DNA of 64,000 nucleotides from Physella acuta (taxonomy: Eukaryota > Mollusca > Gastropoda > Physidae). Location of the stretch: NCBI RefSeq assembly GCF_028476545.1, contig NW_026731698.1, forward strand, positions 372,001-436,000, read 5' to 3'. Each line of letters opens with the position of its first letter. Position 1 is the stretch's first letter. Of the stretch, positions 1 through 31,244 are shown one piece after another. The position numbers and the translations under genes were made by a program. Under the pieces are notes generated by a model that was not told the DNA's origin, ran no database searches, and saw only the letters and a program-made list of their open reading frames with translations.

Positions 1-1923
1 GACCAGTGGTAGTGGCACTAACCTCGGTACCCTCCTGGTACGTCCAAGAGTTTCGTGTGATGGACAGTTGACCAGTGGTAGTGGCACTAACCTCGGTACC
101 CTCCTGGTACGTCCAAGAGTTTCGTGTGATGGACAGTTGACCAGTGGTAGTGGCACTAACCTCGGTACCCTCCTGGTACGTCCAAGAGTTTCGTGTGATG
201 GACAGTTGACCAGTGGTAGTGGCACTAACCTCGGTATCCTCCTGGTACGTCCATGTCGTGTAGTGGACAGATGACCAGTGGTAGTGGCACTAACCTCGGT
301 ACGTCCATGTTGTGTAGTGGACAGTTGACCAGTGGTAGTGGCACTAACCTCGGTACCCTCCTGGTACGTCCATGTTGTGTAGTGGACAGTTGACCAGTGG
401 TAGTGGCACTAACCTCGGTAACCTCCTGGTACGTCCATGTCGTGTAGTGGACAGTTGACCAGTGGTAGTGGCACTAACCTCGGTACCCTCCTGGTACGTC
501 CATGTCGTGTAGTGGACAGTTGACCAGTGGTAGTGGCACTAACCTCGGTAACCTCCTGGTACGTCCATGTCGTGTAGTGGACAGTTGACCAGTGGTAGTG
601 GCACTAACCTCGGTACGTCCATGTTGTGTGATGGACAGTTGACCAGTGGTAGTGGCACTAACCTCGGTACCCTCCTGGTACGTCCATGTTGTGTGATGGA
701 CAGTTGACCAGTGGTAGTGGCACTAACCTCGGTACCCTCCTGGTACGTCCAAGAGTTTCGTGTGATGGACAGTTGACCAGTGGTAGTGGCACTAACCTCG
801 GTACCCTCCTGGTACGTCCATGTTGTGTGATGGACAGTTGACCAGTGGTAGTGGCACTAACCTCGGTACCCTCCTGGTACGTCCAAGAGTTTCGTGTGAT
901 GGACAGTTGACCAGTGGTAGTGGCACTAACCTCGGTACCCTCCTGGTACGTCCAAGAGTTTCGTGTGATGGACTGTTGACCAGTGGTAGTGGCACTAACC
1001 TCGGTACCCTCCTGGTACGTCCAAGAGTTTCGTGTGATGGACAGTTGACCAGTGGTAGTGGCACTAACCTCGGTACGTCCATGTCGTGTAGTGGACAGTT
1101 GACCAGTGGTAGTGGCACTAACCTCGGTACCCTCCTGGTACGTCCATGTTGTGTGATGGACAGTTGACCAGTGGTAGTGGCACTAACCTCGGTACGTCCA
1201 TGTCGTGTAGTGGACAGTTGACCAGTGGTAGTGGCACTAACCTCGGTACCCTCCTGGTTCGTCCAAGAGTTTCGTGTGATGGACAGTTGACCAGTGGTAG
1301 TGGCACTAACCTCGGTAACCTCCTGGTACGTCCAAGAGTGTCGTGTAGTGGACAGTTGACCAGTGGTAGTGGCACTAACCTCGGTACCCTCCTGGTACGT
1401 CCATGTCGTGTAGTGGACAGTTGACCACTGGTAGTGGCACTAACCTCGGTACCCTCCAGGTACGTCCATGTCGTGTAGTGGACAGTTGACCACTGGTAGT
1501 GGCACTAACCTCGGTACCCTCCTGGTACGTGCATGTCGTGTAGTGGACAGTTGACCAGTGGTAGTGGCACTAACCTCGGTAACCTCCTGGTACGTCCAAG
1601 AGTTTCGTGTGATGGACAGTTGACCAGTGGTAGTGGCACTAACCTCGGTACGTCCTTGTCGTGTAGTGGACAGTTGACCAGTGGTAGTGGCACTAACCTC
1701 GGTACCCTCCTGGTACGTCCATGTTGTGTAGTGGACAGTTGACCAGTGGTAGTGGCACTAACCTCGGTACGTCCATGTCTAGTGATGGACAGTTGACCAG
1801 TGGTAGTGGCACTAACCTCGGTACGTCCATGTCTAGTGATGGACAGTTGACCAGTGGTAGTGGCACTAACCTCGGTAACCTCCTGGTACGTCCAAGAGTT
1901 TCGTGTGATGGACAGTTGACCAG
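1..1923 (-). repeat. Minisatellite 1, units of 69/65/54 bp spanning an exon end and splice donor
   Basis: About 30 tandem units. The long unit is 69 bp; variants of 65 and 54 bp lack a few bases or the CCTCCTGGTAC block. On the minus strand each unit reads AACTGTCCATCACACGAAAC, then a stretch encoding LLDVPGGYR, then GAG|GTTAGTGCC. That is the 3' end of GCNT-like exon E plus its 5' splice donor. The first unit (about 1862-1930) is continuous with the exon. In the exon frame a TAG follows at once (CGA GGT TAG), so distal donors cannot give full-length protein. Long ORFs through the array on either strand are by-products of the 69-bp period (23 codons). The array reaches the window edge, so its full length is unknown. 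Confidence 0.97.
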
Positions 1924-4900
1924 ACATACTCGTCTGGGCTCTCGATGTCCTTAGACCACCGGATCAAGTCCCAGACCTTTTTATTGACCAGCACGAAAAG
2001 AACGAATGCTCTAGAAAACGCCCCATAAGCGCTGCCTTTGACGATCTGGAAGTTGTGTGGGGGTGGGGGGTTCCTTTCAACCGTTTCTGCTGTTATGTTT
2101 TTTCCTGCAACATAACAAGTAGTTAGTAGGTCAATTTATAATTCTGGATTGGAGAAATGATAACATAATAATAACTCATAAATATACAGAAGAATCATTT
2201 ATACATTTTTAAAAAAGTCTCTAATAGTTATTATCGGGATTTAATTTTAATGGAACAAACTTGATTTGATGTGTGATAATTAAACAAATTGACATGTCAT
2301 CTTATCAGAGAATGACAACACTAACTGACCTGTCTTGCTGTCCAGTATGACGCGATGTTTGATCTTGTAACGCTGTGGCAGTGACCGTTTACCAGTTACA
2401 CCCAGCATATCATTGGCTCCGTTAAAAATCTTTAAGATTTTCACCATCTCAAGGTTCGTTCTGTTCAAAATATCAACGTTTAAACACTACACACATCACT
2501 CAAGAGATAAGTTATGATTGAGATAGAGTACGGGCATGGTAATCGGCAGCCTGCATTGCATCACCTGCGTTCAGAGTTTCTTCCAGGCATCTCTTCGGGG
2601 GGGGGGCTTAGCCCCCCCCCAAAAATTGTTATCGCCCCCCCCCCCCCCCCGAACGAAATGAAATTTATATAATTTATATAGAAAATATATACTTTTAACA
2701 GTGTCCGCCCCCCCGAAGAAAATTTACCGCCCCCCCGAAGATTTCAAGTGCCCCCCCCCCCCCGGAGAAAAAAGTCTGGAAGAAACACTGCCTGCGTTGC
2801 TCTTTGAATCAATAAATATGGCTTTTTCTTTATTTATTTTTTATTATTAACTTTTTATTTTTAAAAATAGAAAATAGATAACGGCAAGCTAAATAATTGA
2901 ACTCAAAAATTTGTCAAAAACTATATCCAGTTTTAAGGCGCTAGAAACATCTGAAAGGAGTGAAAGGAGACCGCGAAAAGTAGAGTCTTTTGTCAAAGGC
3001 CCTATTTTCCTCCAGGAAGAAAAGAAATATTGATGTCGATTTTCGAAGTTCTTTTTATACTACAAATGAACCAAAAATGTAGATTTTTTTTAAATCTCCT
3101 TTTTCGTCCGAACGGAATGGTCTAGCTGTAGAGAGCTGGACTGCTAACCCGTAAGTCTTGAGTTCGAATCCGGGTTAAAGTCAGTCAGTAGACAGTCCCT
3201 GAGTCCACCCAGCTCTGATGGGTACCTAACTCACGTTAGGGAAAGTAAAGGCGGCTGGGCATAGTACTGAGCACACTATCTCTTCATATGCCGAGGTCAC
3301 AGAAACAAGTGAACTCTACTTCACTTGCCCTATAGACCGTCAGGTTTGAAAGGGAACTTTACTACTACTACATTTTCGTCCAACGCTGGTCTTTATATAC
3401 CCTACAACTTTGTGTCTACTTTCGTCCCTATTTACAATCAGATAAGAAATAGATCAAAAGTAGAAATATCTTAATATGAAAATAGACTTTAAAATTTTTG
3501 AAACGCCTTACTTGAGTGGGAACTGCTGGCCCGGCATGTTGATGAGGTACCTCCACCTGACCTGGTGAGCGACCAGGTCCCGCATGCAGTGGATGTCGGC
3601 CATCAGACGAGCGTACCCGGCGTACACGATGTGCTCCAACTGGGTGGCCAGGAACACGTTGGGGAAACACGCGGCCACCGCTCGCACGGAGTTGATGAAG
3701 CCGGGGTCAGAGTTCAGATCCACGGACAGGCAGTAGACGTTGTGGGGTCGGTAGATCTGGCGTAACAGGTGCATCACCTGCAGAATTACAACACCAATCT
3801 CTATAGGACAAGGTAGGTCTGGGGTATCAGGTGCATCACCTGCAGAATTACAACACCAATCGCTATAGGGCCCTGCAGAATTACAACACCAATCTCTATA
3901 GGGCCTTGCAGAACTACAACACCAATCTCTATAGGGCCCTGCAGAATTACAACACCAATCTCTATAGGGCCCTGCAGAATTACAACACCAATCTCTATAG
4001 GGCCTTGCAGAACTACAACACCAATCTCTATAGGGCCTTGCAGAATTACAACACCAATCTCTATTACGCATTTGAAAAGGAAAGTAGGTAAAAGAATTAT
4101 AAATAGTAAATTACATCAACTGCCAAACAATGAAAACTAGATCAGGTTGTGATTTTCAGACTTTGTCGTTGAGTGTTATTTATTCAACAAGAATTGCATT
4201 CATTTGAAAGTGCTTCTTCAAAACTGTGCAACATCATTTTAAGAAATCTCATAATTTAGTATTGATTAAAAGATTTGCAGGACACATAAATACCTGGTCC
4301 AGGTCCTTGTGAAACAAAATGATGAACGCGATGGGAAACTCGACCTCCTCCTGGGAGACGTTTGAGAACCTCTGGAAGCCGTACTCGTGCAGGAAGGATG
4401 AGCAGTTGCGGCTGTCTTGTGCGATCTGTGAGGCGGCGACACGCATGACTGTCTTTGGGTACAGCCTGTTGTCCTGTTTCTTGGACAGCGCGGCCTGGTC
4501 ACAAAGCAAAACGAAACGTTCAAGGTAAACACATCGTTGATACGGACATTTCTAAACACATCGTTGATACGGACATCTCTAAACAATTTTTTTTATTTCA
4601 AGTTTTTTATCGTTGACTCGGGTGAGTGGGTAACTCACCTTACAGTTGGCCAGGTGTGTGAGTGGGTAACTCACCTTAAAGTTGGCCAGTTGGGCGAGTG
4701 GGTCACTCACCTTACAGTCGACGTGGGCTAGGTGTGGGAGTGGGTAACTCACCTTACAGTCGACCAGGTGGGTAAGTGGGTAACTCACCTTACAGTTAGC
4801 CAGGTGTGAGTGGGTAACTCACCTTACAGTCTACATTGGCCAGGTGAGCCGGTAACTCACCTTACAGTCGACTGGGCCAGGTGTGTGGGTAACTCACCTT

Positions 4901-6911
4901 ACAGTTGGCCAGGTGTGTAAGTGGGTAACTCACGTTACAGTCTACGTTTGCCAGGTGAGTGGGTAACTCACCTTACAGTTAGCCAGGTGTGAGTGGGTAA
5001 CTCACCTTACAGTTAGCCAGGTGTGAGTGGGTAACGCACCTTACAGTCTACGTTGGCCAGGTGTGTGGGTAACTCACCTTACAGTTGGCCAGGTGAGTGG
5101 GTAACTCACCTTACAGTTGGCCAGGTGTGTGGGTAACTCACCTTACAGTTGGCCAGGTGTGTGAGTGGGTAACTCACCTTACAGTTGGCGCTGGTCAGGT
5201 GTGTGGGTAACTCACCTTACAGTTGGCCAGGTGTGTGGGTAACTCACCTTACAGTTGGCCAGGTGTGTGAGTGGGTAACTCACCTTACAGTTGGCCAGGT
5301 GTGTGAGTGGGTAACTCACCTTACAGTTGGCCTGGTGTGTGAGTGGGTAACTCACCTTACAGTTGGCCAGGTGTGTGGGTAACTCACCTTACAGTCGACC
5401 AGGTGGTTGAATGGGTAACTCACCTTAAAGTTGGCCAGGTGTGTGTGTGGGTAACTCACCTTACAGTCGACGTGGGCTAGGTGTGGGAGTGGGTAACTCA
5501 CCTTACAGTCGACCAGGTGGGTAAGTGGGTAACTCACCTTACAGTTAGCCAGGTGTGAGTGGGTAACTCACCTTACAGTCTACGTTGGCCAGGTGAGCCG
5601 GTAACTCACCTTACAGTCGACTGGGCCAGGTGTGTGGGTAACTCACCTTACAGTTGGCCAGGTGTGTAAGTGGGTAACTCACGTTACAGTCTACGTTTGC
5701 CAGGTGAGTGGGTAACTCACCTTACAGTTAGCCAGGTGTGAGTGGGTAACTCACCTTACAGTTAGCCAGGTGTGAGTGGGTAACGCACCTTACAGTCTAC
5801 GTTGGCCAGGTGAGTGGGTAACTCACCTTACAGTCTACGTTGGCCAGGTGAGTGGGTAACTCACCTTACAGTCTACGTTGGCCAGGTGAGTAGGTAACTC
5901 ACCTTACAGTCGACTGGGCCAGGTGTGTGGGTAACTCACCTTACAGTCGACGTTGGCCAGGTGTGGGAGTGGGTAACTCACCTTACAGTCGACCAGGTGG
6001 GTGAGTGGGTAACTCACCTTACAGTTAGCCAGGTGTGAGTGGGTAACTCACCTTACAGTCTACGTTGGCCAGGTGAGTGGGTAACTCACCTTACAGTCTA
6101 CGTTGGCCAGGTGAGTAGGTAACTCACGTTACAGTCGACTGGGCCAGGTGTGTGGGTAACTCACCTTACAGTCGACGTTGGCCAGGTGTGGGAGTGGGTA
6201 ACTCACCTTACAGTCGACCAGGTGGGTGAGTGGGTAACTCACCTTACAGTTAGGCAGGTGTGAGAGGGTAACTCACCTTACAGTCTACGTTGGCCAGGTG
6301 TGTGGGTAACTCACCTTACAGTTGGCCAGGTGAGTGGGTAACTCACCTTACAGTTGGCCAGGTGTGTGGGTAACTCACCTTACAGTTGGCCAGGTGTGTG
6401 AGTGGGTAACTCACCTTACAGTTGGCGCTGGTCAGGTGTGTGGGTAACTCACCTTACAGTTGGCCAGGTGTGTGGGTAACTCACCTTACAGTTGGCCAGG
6501 TGTGTGAGTGGGTAACTCACCTTACAGTTGGCCAGGTGTGTGAGTGGGTAACTCACCTTACAGTTGGCCTGGTGTGTGAGTGGGTAACTCACCTTACAGT
6601 TGGCCAGGTGTGTGGGTAACTCACCTTACAGTCGACCAGGTGGTTGAATGGGTAACTCACCTTAAAGTTGGCCAGGTGTGTGTGTGGGTAACTCACCTTA
6701 CAGTCGACGTGGGCTAGGTGTGGGAACCCCACCCACTTGTTCATGTAGGCGGTCCTCCCATCCTCCGTCACCTCCGCGTCCACAAACCGGAAGTCGAGCC
6801 TCTCCTCTGACCGGAACATGGCGCCCAGGTCACCAAAGAACAGCAGCTTGTAGAAGTACAGGACCAGGGAGACTAGGCTCAGGGACAAGATCACATGACG
6901 GTACTTGAGTG
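1..6911 (-). CDS. Core-2/I-branching beta-1,6-N-acetylglucosaminyltransferase-like gene (partial, 5 exons)
   Basis: Golgi type II enzyme family that adds beta-1,6-linked GlcNAc to O-glycan cores or polylactosamine. Exons read on the minus strand: A 6911-6697, B 4494-4294, C 3777-3512, D 2460-2330, E 2104-1871; junction phases agree throughout. About 348 residues are present. Exon A has a signal anchor (VILSLSLVSLVLYFYKLLFF) and ends HVDCK. Exon B holds NCSSF and FPIAFIILFHKDLDQ. Exon C holds IYRPHNVYCLSVDLNS, VAACFPNVF and YLINMPGQQFPLK. Exon D continues TNLEMVKILK. Exon E holds KGSAYGAFSRAFV and SPDEYVW. These align in order with vertebrate GCNT1-type proteins, including the cysteines that pair in those enzymes. 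The start codon must lie in an upstream exon that I did not find (exon A opens with a split codon after a CAG acceptor), and the C-terminal exon(s) lie left of the window. Three junctions are embedded in minisatellites. The family assignment is firm; the exact acceptor specificity cannot be told. Confidence 0.92.
2572..2790. mobile_element. hAT-like MITE with G/C homopolymer tracts, perfect 8-bp TSD
   Basis: 219-bp element with terminal inverted repeats CAGAGTTTCTTCCAG and (reverse complement) CAGTGTTTCTTCCAG. It is flanked by the 8-bp duplication CCTGCGTT (2564-2571 and 2791-2798), the length typical of hAT transposition. The interior is long runs of C and G around a short AT core (ATTTATATAGAAAATATATA). 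It lies in the GCNT-like intron between exons E and D. Relatives occur at 8340, 21890, 24149 and 24595. Confidence 0.88.
3101..3384 (+). mobile_element. tRNA-derived SINE (family A) with target-site duplication
   Basis: The head has a Pol III A-box-like stretch (TGGTCTAGCTGTAGAGAGC) and a canonical B box (GAGTTCGAATCC at about 3160). A conserved-looking body follows (CCCAGCTCTGATGGGTACC, GGGAAAGTAAAGGCGGCTGG) and it ends in a (ACT)n tail. The flanks TTTTCGTCCGAAC (3101-3113) and TTTTCGTCCAAC (3373-3384) are a slightly decayed duplication. The body resembles widespread molluscan SINEs as far as I can recall. It sits in the GCNT-like intron between exons D and C. Confidence 0.88.
3778..4064 (-). 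repeat. Minisatellite 3, about 33-bp units carrying the exon C splice acceptor
   Basis: About 8 units. On the minus strand a unit reads CCCTATAGAGATTGGTGTTG then TAATTCTGCAG, i.e. a short pyrimidine stretch plus AG acceptor. The unit next to exon C supplies the real acceptor (CTGCAG|GTGATGCACC, exon start at 3777). One further copy of the exon start itself, GTGATGCACCTG plus about 20 diverged bases, lies at about 3805-3840, so the duplication reached into coding sequence. CTGCAG recurs in every unit. Confidence 0.95.
4530..4588. repeat. Two-copy 29-bp tandem duplication
   Basis: ACACATCGTTGATACGGACA followed by TCTCTA or TTTCTA occurs twice in tandem, about 35 bp upstream (minus sense) of the exon B acceptor of the GCNT-like gene. 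It is short but adds a fourth small duplication close to a splice site of this gene. Confidence 0.8.
4619..6722 (-). repeat. Minisatellite 2, 32-37-bp units carrying the exon A donor
   Basis: Roughly 57 units fill nearly the whole intron between exons A and B. Minus-strand unit: CACCTGGCCAACTGTAAG|GTGAGTTACCCAC, i.e. the last ~18 nt of exon A (HLAxxCK) followed by a near-consensus donor. The real junction is at 6697/6696. The first two extra donors (exon ends 6661 and 6625) stay in frame and would add 12 or 24 residues before a change of unit length brings a stop. Higher-order structure: 5041-5486 repeats as 6278-6723, and 4710-5040 resembles 5460-5800. The exon-specific variant CACGTCGACTGTAAG recurs in three blocks. 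Confidence 0.97.
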
Positions 6912-6950
6912 CTGGTCACCGGGGGGGGGGTGACCGGGGAGGTAAGAACC

Positions 6951-6952
<2 letters not shown>

Positions 6953-7041
<89 letters not shown>
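6953..7041. repeat. (TA)n microsatellite
   Basis: Uninterrupted TA dinucleotides of about 88 bp just upstream (minus sense) of GCNT-like exon A, beyond the C-rich acceptor tract. The first coding exon of that gene should lie further right and was not recognised. Confidence 0.97.
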
Positions 7042-7042
<1 letters not shown>

Positions 7043-7237
7043 GTATATTTTGTTTTGTAAATGTTAACATAAATCCCCTTACGTAACTTAACAGAACTCC
7101 AGTATCTATATATCTTCTCTTAATTTTTAATCTAATGAAAGGAAACTGAAACTACTAAGTAATGAAACACAAACCCAGTTTTGTGGCTGCTTCATATTGT
7201 GTCCTTACCTAGTGTTGACCATACGTGTACCCATTGA

Positions 7238-7637
7238 CAGAGGCGTAGCGTCGGGGTGGGGGGGTACATACAGTAGCGTAGCGAGGGGGGGGGGACATAT
7301 GTCCCCGGGCGCCGACCTTAGGGGGCGCCAAAATGGGTTTGAAAAATAAATTGAAAGGTTGAGGGGGGGTGCAAATCAAAATCTTGAGGGGGGTGCAAAT
7401 CGAAATCTTGAGGGTGGGTGCAAATCGAAAGTTTGAGGGGGGTGCAAATTTGTCCCCGGTCGCCGGGAAGGGTCGCTACGCCTCTGGGTACATATGTCCC
7501 CGGGCGCCGACCCTAGGGGCGCCAAAATAAGCTCATTTTAGCTGCTATTTTGAATTATAAATATAAAAAAATATATGAGAAGGGGGCGCCAAATTGAAGG
7601 TTTGTCCCCAGGCGCCAGGAGGGTCGATACGCCTCTG
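7238..7637. mobile_element. CAGAGGCGTAGC-type hAT-like element, older copy hosting a younger one
   Basis: Outer termini CAGAGGCGTAGCG at 7238 and (inverted) ATACGCCTCTG ending at 7637. The flanks CCCATTGA and CTCAATGA match at 6 of 8 positions, as for a decayed 8-bp duplication. The interior has runs of G and the motif GGGCGCCAAAAT. It is split by a second copy at 7271-7486. Confidence 0.8.
7271..7486. mobile_element. Nested hAT-like MITE, perfect 8-bp TSD
   Basis: 216-bp element with termini CAGTAGCGTAGCGAGG and CGCTACGCCTCTG, flanked by perfect GGTACATA duplications (7263-7270, 7487-7494). It lies inside an older copy of the same family. The interior has three near-identical G-tract plus TGCAAATCGAAA segments. 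No coding capacity. Confidence 0.9.
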
Positions 7638-7639
7638 CT

Positions 7640-8335
7640 CAATGAGGTAAAGTTAAAACAACCGCTTAGTTAGGGTTAAGCTTATCGACTTAGGGGGTAT
7701 TATAAAGCTACGAGAAAACAAGATTATCGTGATGCTGGCCTTACTCTTATAATATTCTTATCTATAACGCTACTTTGATCTATTTATACACAAAGGGATT
7801 GTTTGAGCAATCAAAAATGAAGAAAAATAAGAAAGTAAAACAAATAGAGCTTACTTTTTTTAAAGACTAGAATAATAAAGTGGAGTAGTGTCCTAGATTT
7901 AGTCAACATTCGATGAATCTGAAATCAAATCAGCCCAAATGAAAATCTACAAACAGGTTTGTCATGATGGTTTTATAATGGATCTAGAGAACCAAGTTAA
8001 GTTGCACTTGTTCCTTGTTGATCAGATTATGTGCACTAAAACACACTTAAGTTGCGACGATTTTACACTTTTTTGTGCACTTAAAAAAAAATTTATGTAT
8101 GGACGGTGCGAAATTTTTGTCACTTTTTAACACCAGCCACCAACACGGAGAAGAAACCTTGGAGTATAAACCCTGGTTACAACTTGTTCTGACGTTTTGT
8201 TTACGGTAATTTAGGTGTCAAATTTCTTACAAAATGATTTGGTTTAAGCTTTCAATTACATCTGATGAAACACCAGAACAAGAATATTTCCTTTAGAGAA
8301 AAGAAATCAACAAAGTAAAAGTTAATCGAAGCTGT
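7640..8335. other. AT-rich stretch, no gene recognised
   Basis: Ordinary AT-rich non-coding sequence. A 63-codon frame at 7939-8130 has no recognisable product, no flanking splice logic and a composition like its surroundings; I treat it as chance. Confidence 0.6.
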
Positions 8336-8339
8336 AATC

Positions 8340-8475
8340 CAGAGTTTCTTCAAGGCATCTCTTCGTCGTCCCGTCGTCCCCAACGAAAAGGAATTTATAT
8401 AGAAAACATATACTTTTACCAATGTCCGCCCCCCTCCCTCAAAAATACCAAGTGCCCCCCCCCCCCCGAGAAAAA
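8340..8475. mobile_element. Truncated copy of the GTTTCTTCCAG-type MITE
   Basis: Begins CAGAGTTTCTTCAAGGCATC, followed by CCGTCGTCCCC, the AT core (ATTTATATAGAAAACATATA) and a C tract ending GAGAAAAATGTGA. The right terminal repeat seen in the 2572-2790 copy is missing. Confidence 0.75.
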
Positions 8476-8639
8476 TGTGATCTATTACGGATAACTTTTA
8501 TTACATAAAAAGCGTAAAGGGAATTGATGTTTTATTAATTCATATTAACATAAGTTTTAAACCATAGTAAATAGAATTAAAAATACTTTAAAGGTTTTTT
8601 TATTTAATCTTTTGACTATCAGTAGCGTTTCCATTTGAT

Positions 8640-8795
8640 CATGCTTGGTTTTATGTGTGTATGTGTGATTATGTGGTGTATGTGTGTGTGCTTGTGGTGT
8701 ATGCATTTGTCTGTGTGCTTTGGGTAATATGTGTGTGCGTGTGGTGTATGTATGTATTGTATGTGTGTGCGTTTGCGTGTGCGCGTACGTGTATC
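8640..8795. repeat. Degenerate GT-rich microsatellite
   Basis: About 150 bp of imperfect TGTGTG/GTATGT repeats, just upstream of the predicted first exon of the gene at 8841. Confidence 0.85.
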
Positions 8796-8833
8796 AAGTT
8801 ATAGAAGTTGTATTCGCCCACACGTCAGCTAGA

Positions 8834-8840
8834 TGACGTC

Positions 8841-8841
<1 letters not shown>
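8834..8841. promoter_or_regulatory. CRE-like palindrome TGACGTCA overlapping a start codon
   Basis: A full cAMP-response-element palindrome ends on the A of the predicted ATG at 8841. Eight further exact copies lie within the next 21 kb (9319, 13937, 15296, 18809, 19755, 23871, 26856, 29434). Function is unproven; the match is exact. Confidence 0.4.
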
Positions 8842-29521
<20,680 letters not shown>

Positions 29522-29551
<30 letters not shown>

Positions 29552-30400
29552 CAGGGTACCCACAGTGACAGGGTACCCACAGTGACAGGGTATCCACAGT
29601 GACAGGGTACCCGCTGTCACAGTGACAGGGTACCCACAGCGACAGGGTACCCACAGTGACAGGGTATCCACAGTGACAGGGTATCCACAGTGACAGGGCA
29701 TCCACAGTGACAGTGTGTCCACAGTGACAGGGTATCCAGAGCGACAGGGTATCCGTTGTCACAGTGACAGGGTATCCACAGTGACAGGGCATCCACAGTG
29801 ACAGGGTATCCAGAGTGACAGGGTATCCGTTGTCACAGTGACAGGGTACCCACAGTGACAGGGTACCCACAGTGACAGGGTATCCACAGTGACAGGGTAT
29901 CCACAGTGACAGGGCATCCACAGTGACAGGGTATCCAGAGTGACAGGGTATCCGTTGTCACAGTGACAGGGTATCCACAGTGACAGGGTACCCACAGTGA
30001 CAGGGTATCCACAGTGACAGGGTACCCACAGTGACAGGGTACCCACAGTGACAGGGTACCCGCTGTCACAGTGACAGGGTATCCACAGTGACAGGGTACC
30101 CACAGTGACAGGGTATCCACAGTGACAGTGTGTCCACAGTGACAGGGTACCCACAGTGACAGGGTATCCACAGTGACAGGGTATCCACAGTGACAGGGTA
30201 TCAACAGTGACGGGGTATCCACAGTGACAGGGTACCCGCTGTCACAGTGACAGGGTATCCACAGTGACGGGGTATCCATTGTCACAGTGACACGATATCC
30301 GTTGTCACATGATATCCACAGGGACGGTGTATCCACAGCGACAGGGTATGTACAGTGACAGGGTATCCATTGTCACAGTGAAACGATATCCGCTGTGAGA
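29522..30400. repeat. Minisatellite at the 3' end of the unrecognised gene, 16-bp units
   Basis: About 53 units of ACAGTGACAGGGTAYCC, mostly 16 bp, with occasional GCTGTC or GTTGTC insertions that recur about every 70-150 bp as a higher-order pattern. The exon sequence GACAGAGCATCCACAGT just before it is a diverged unit, so the array appears to have grown from coding sequence. It supplies the last residues and stop codon of the gene model. Cys-rich minus-strand frames through the array are artefacts. Confidence 0.95.
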
Positions 30401-31240
30401 GTGACAGAGAATCCGCTGTTACTGTAATTACTTTGTAATATGAAAAGATTGTCTAGTCAGGACTATACCTGGCTGCCTTTGGTTCCCCCCACCCCAGACT
30501 TAAAAAATGAACACATTAGAGCTGGGTTGACTCAGCGGCGTAGCAAAGATACAAACATGGGAACCCATTTCGAGACTTTCGGCGTTGCTGCTTATTGTTC
30601 TTTCACTAAACACGAACGTCCTTTACAGCCAGCGATTATTAATTCAAATATGATTCTTAAAACTTCAGTTCAGCAACTACTTTTCAAACATGAAACATTT
30701 GTTTACAAACTTTTAATGCTCCGCACATGGCCAAGTTATAAAATTATTTCTCAGTAAGTGAAATAAAAAGAAAGACTTTAAACAATAATTTAAATAAATG
30801 TTGTTTTGAACAGTTTATTGAGAAACAAATGACCATAAAAACATTGACATTCAGTATCAACAGACTGCTGATTTTTCATTTTTAAACTACACGTTTTACA
30901 CATTGTTATTAATTGTTTAAAACATACATATGTGTTCCAATGATAAAATACATTACTTATAAATTAAATTGTTTATTATGTTCCATTTGTTGACTTTTAC
31001 TTGATTATCATTTCTTCTAATGTGTTCAGTTAAAGTTTGTTTTTAGTTTTGAAAACGTTTATCATGAGGATAGGAGTTTCGTGAGTTGTTTTTTTTTTGT
31101 TTTTTTTTTTAAATATCCTAAAGATAAACTTAGTTAGACTAAGTCTCTTTTATAAATATCCCAAAAGATAAATTAAGTCTTTAAAAAAAAACAACACCCA
31201 AACGATAAATTTATTTGAGTCTCTTTGTTTAGTTGTGTTG
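30401..31240. other. No gene recognised
   Basis: AT-rich sequence after the minisatellite. A lone CAGCGGCGTAGC (about 30532) resembles one terminus of the CAGAGGCGTAGC transposon family, with no partner found. The 105-codon frame at 30440-30757 contains this terminus and is not supported as a gene. Confidence 0.55.
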
Positions 31241-31244
31241 CGTC

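Noticed and set aside
792-1927. Long frames on both strands in minisatellite 1
   Set aside because: The 69-bp unit is 23 codons, so open frames propagate automatically; only the first exon-linked unit is coding.
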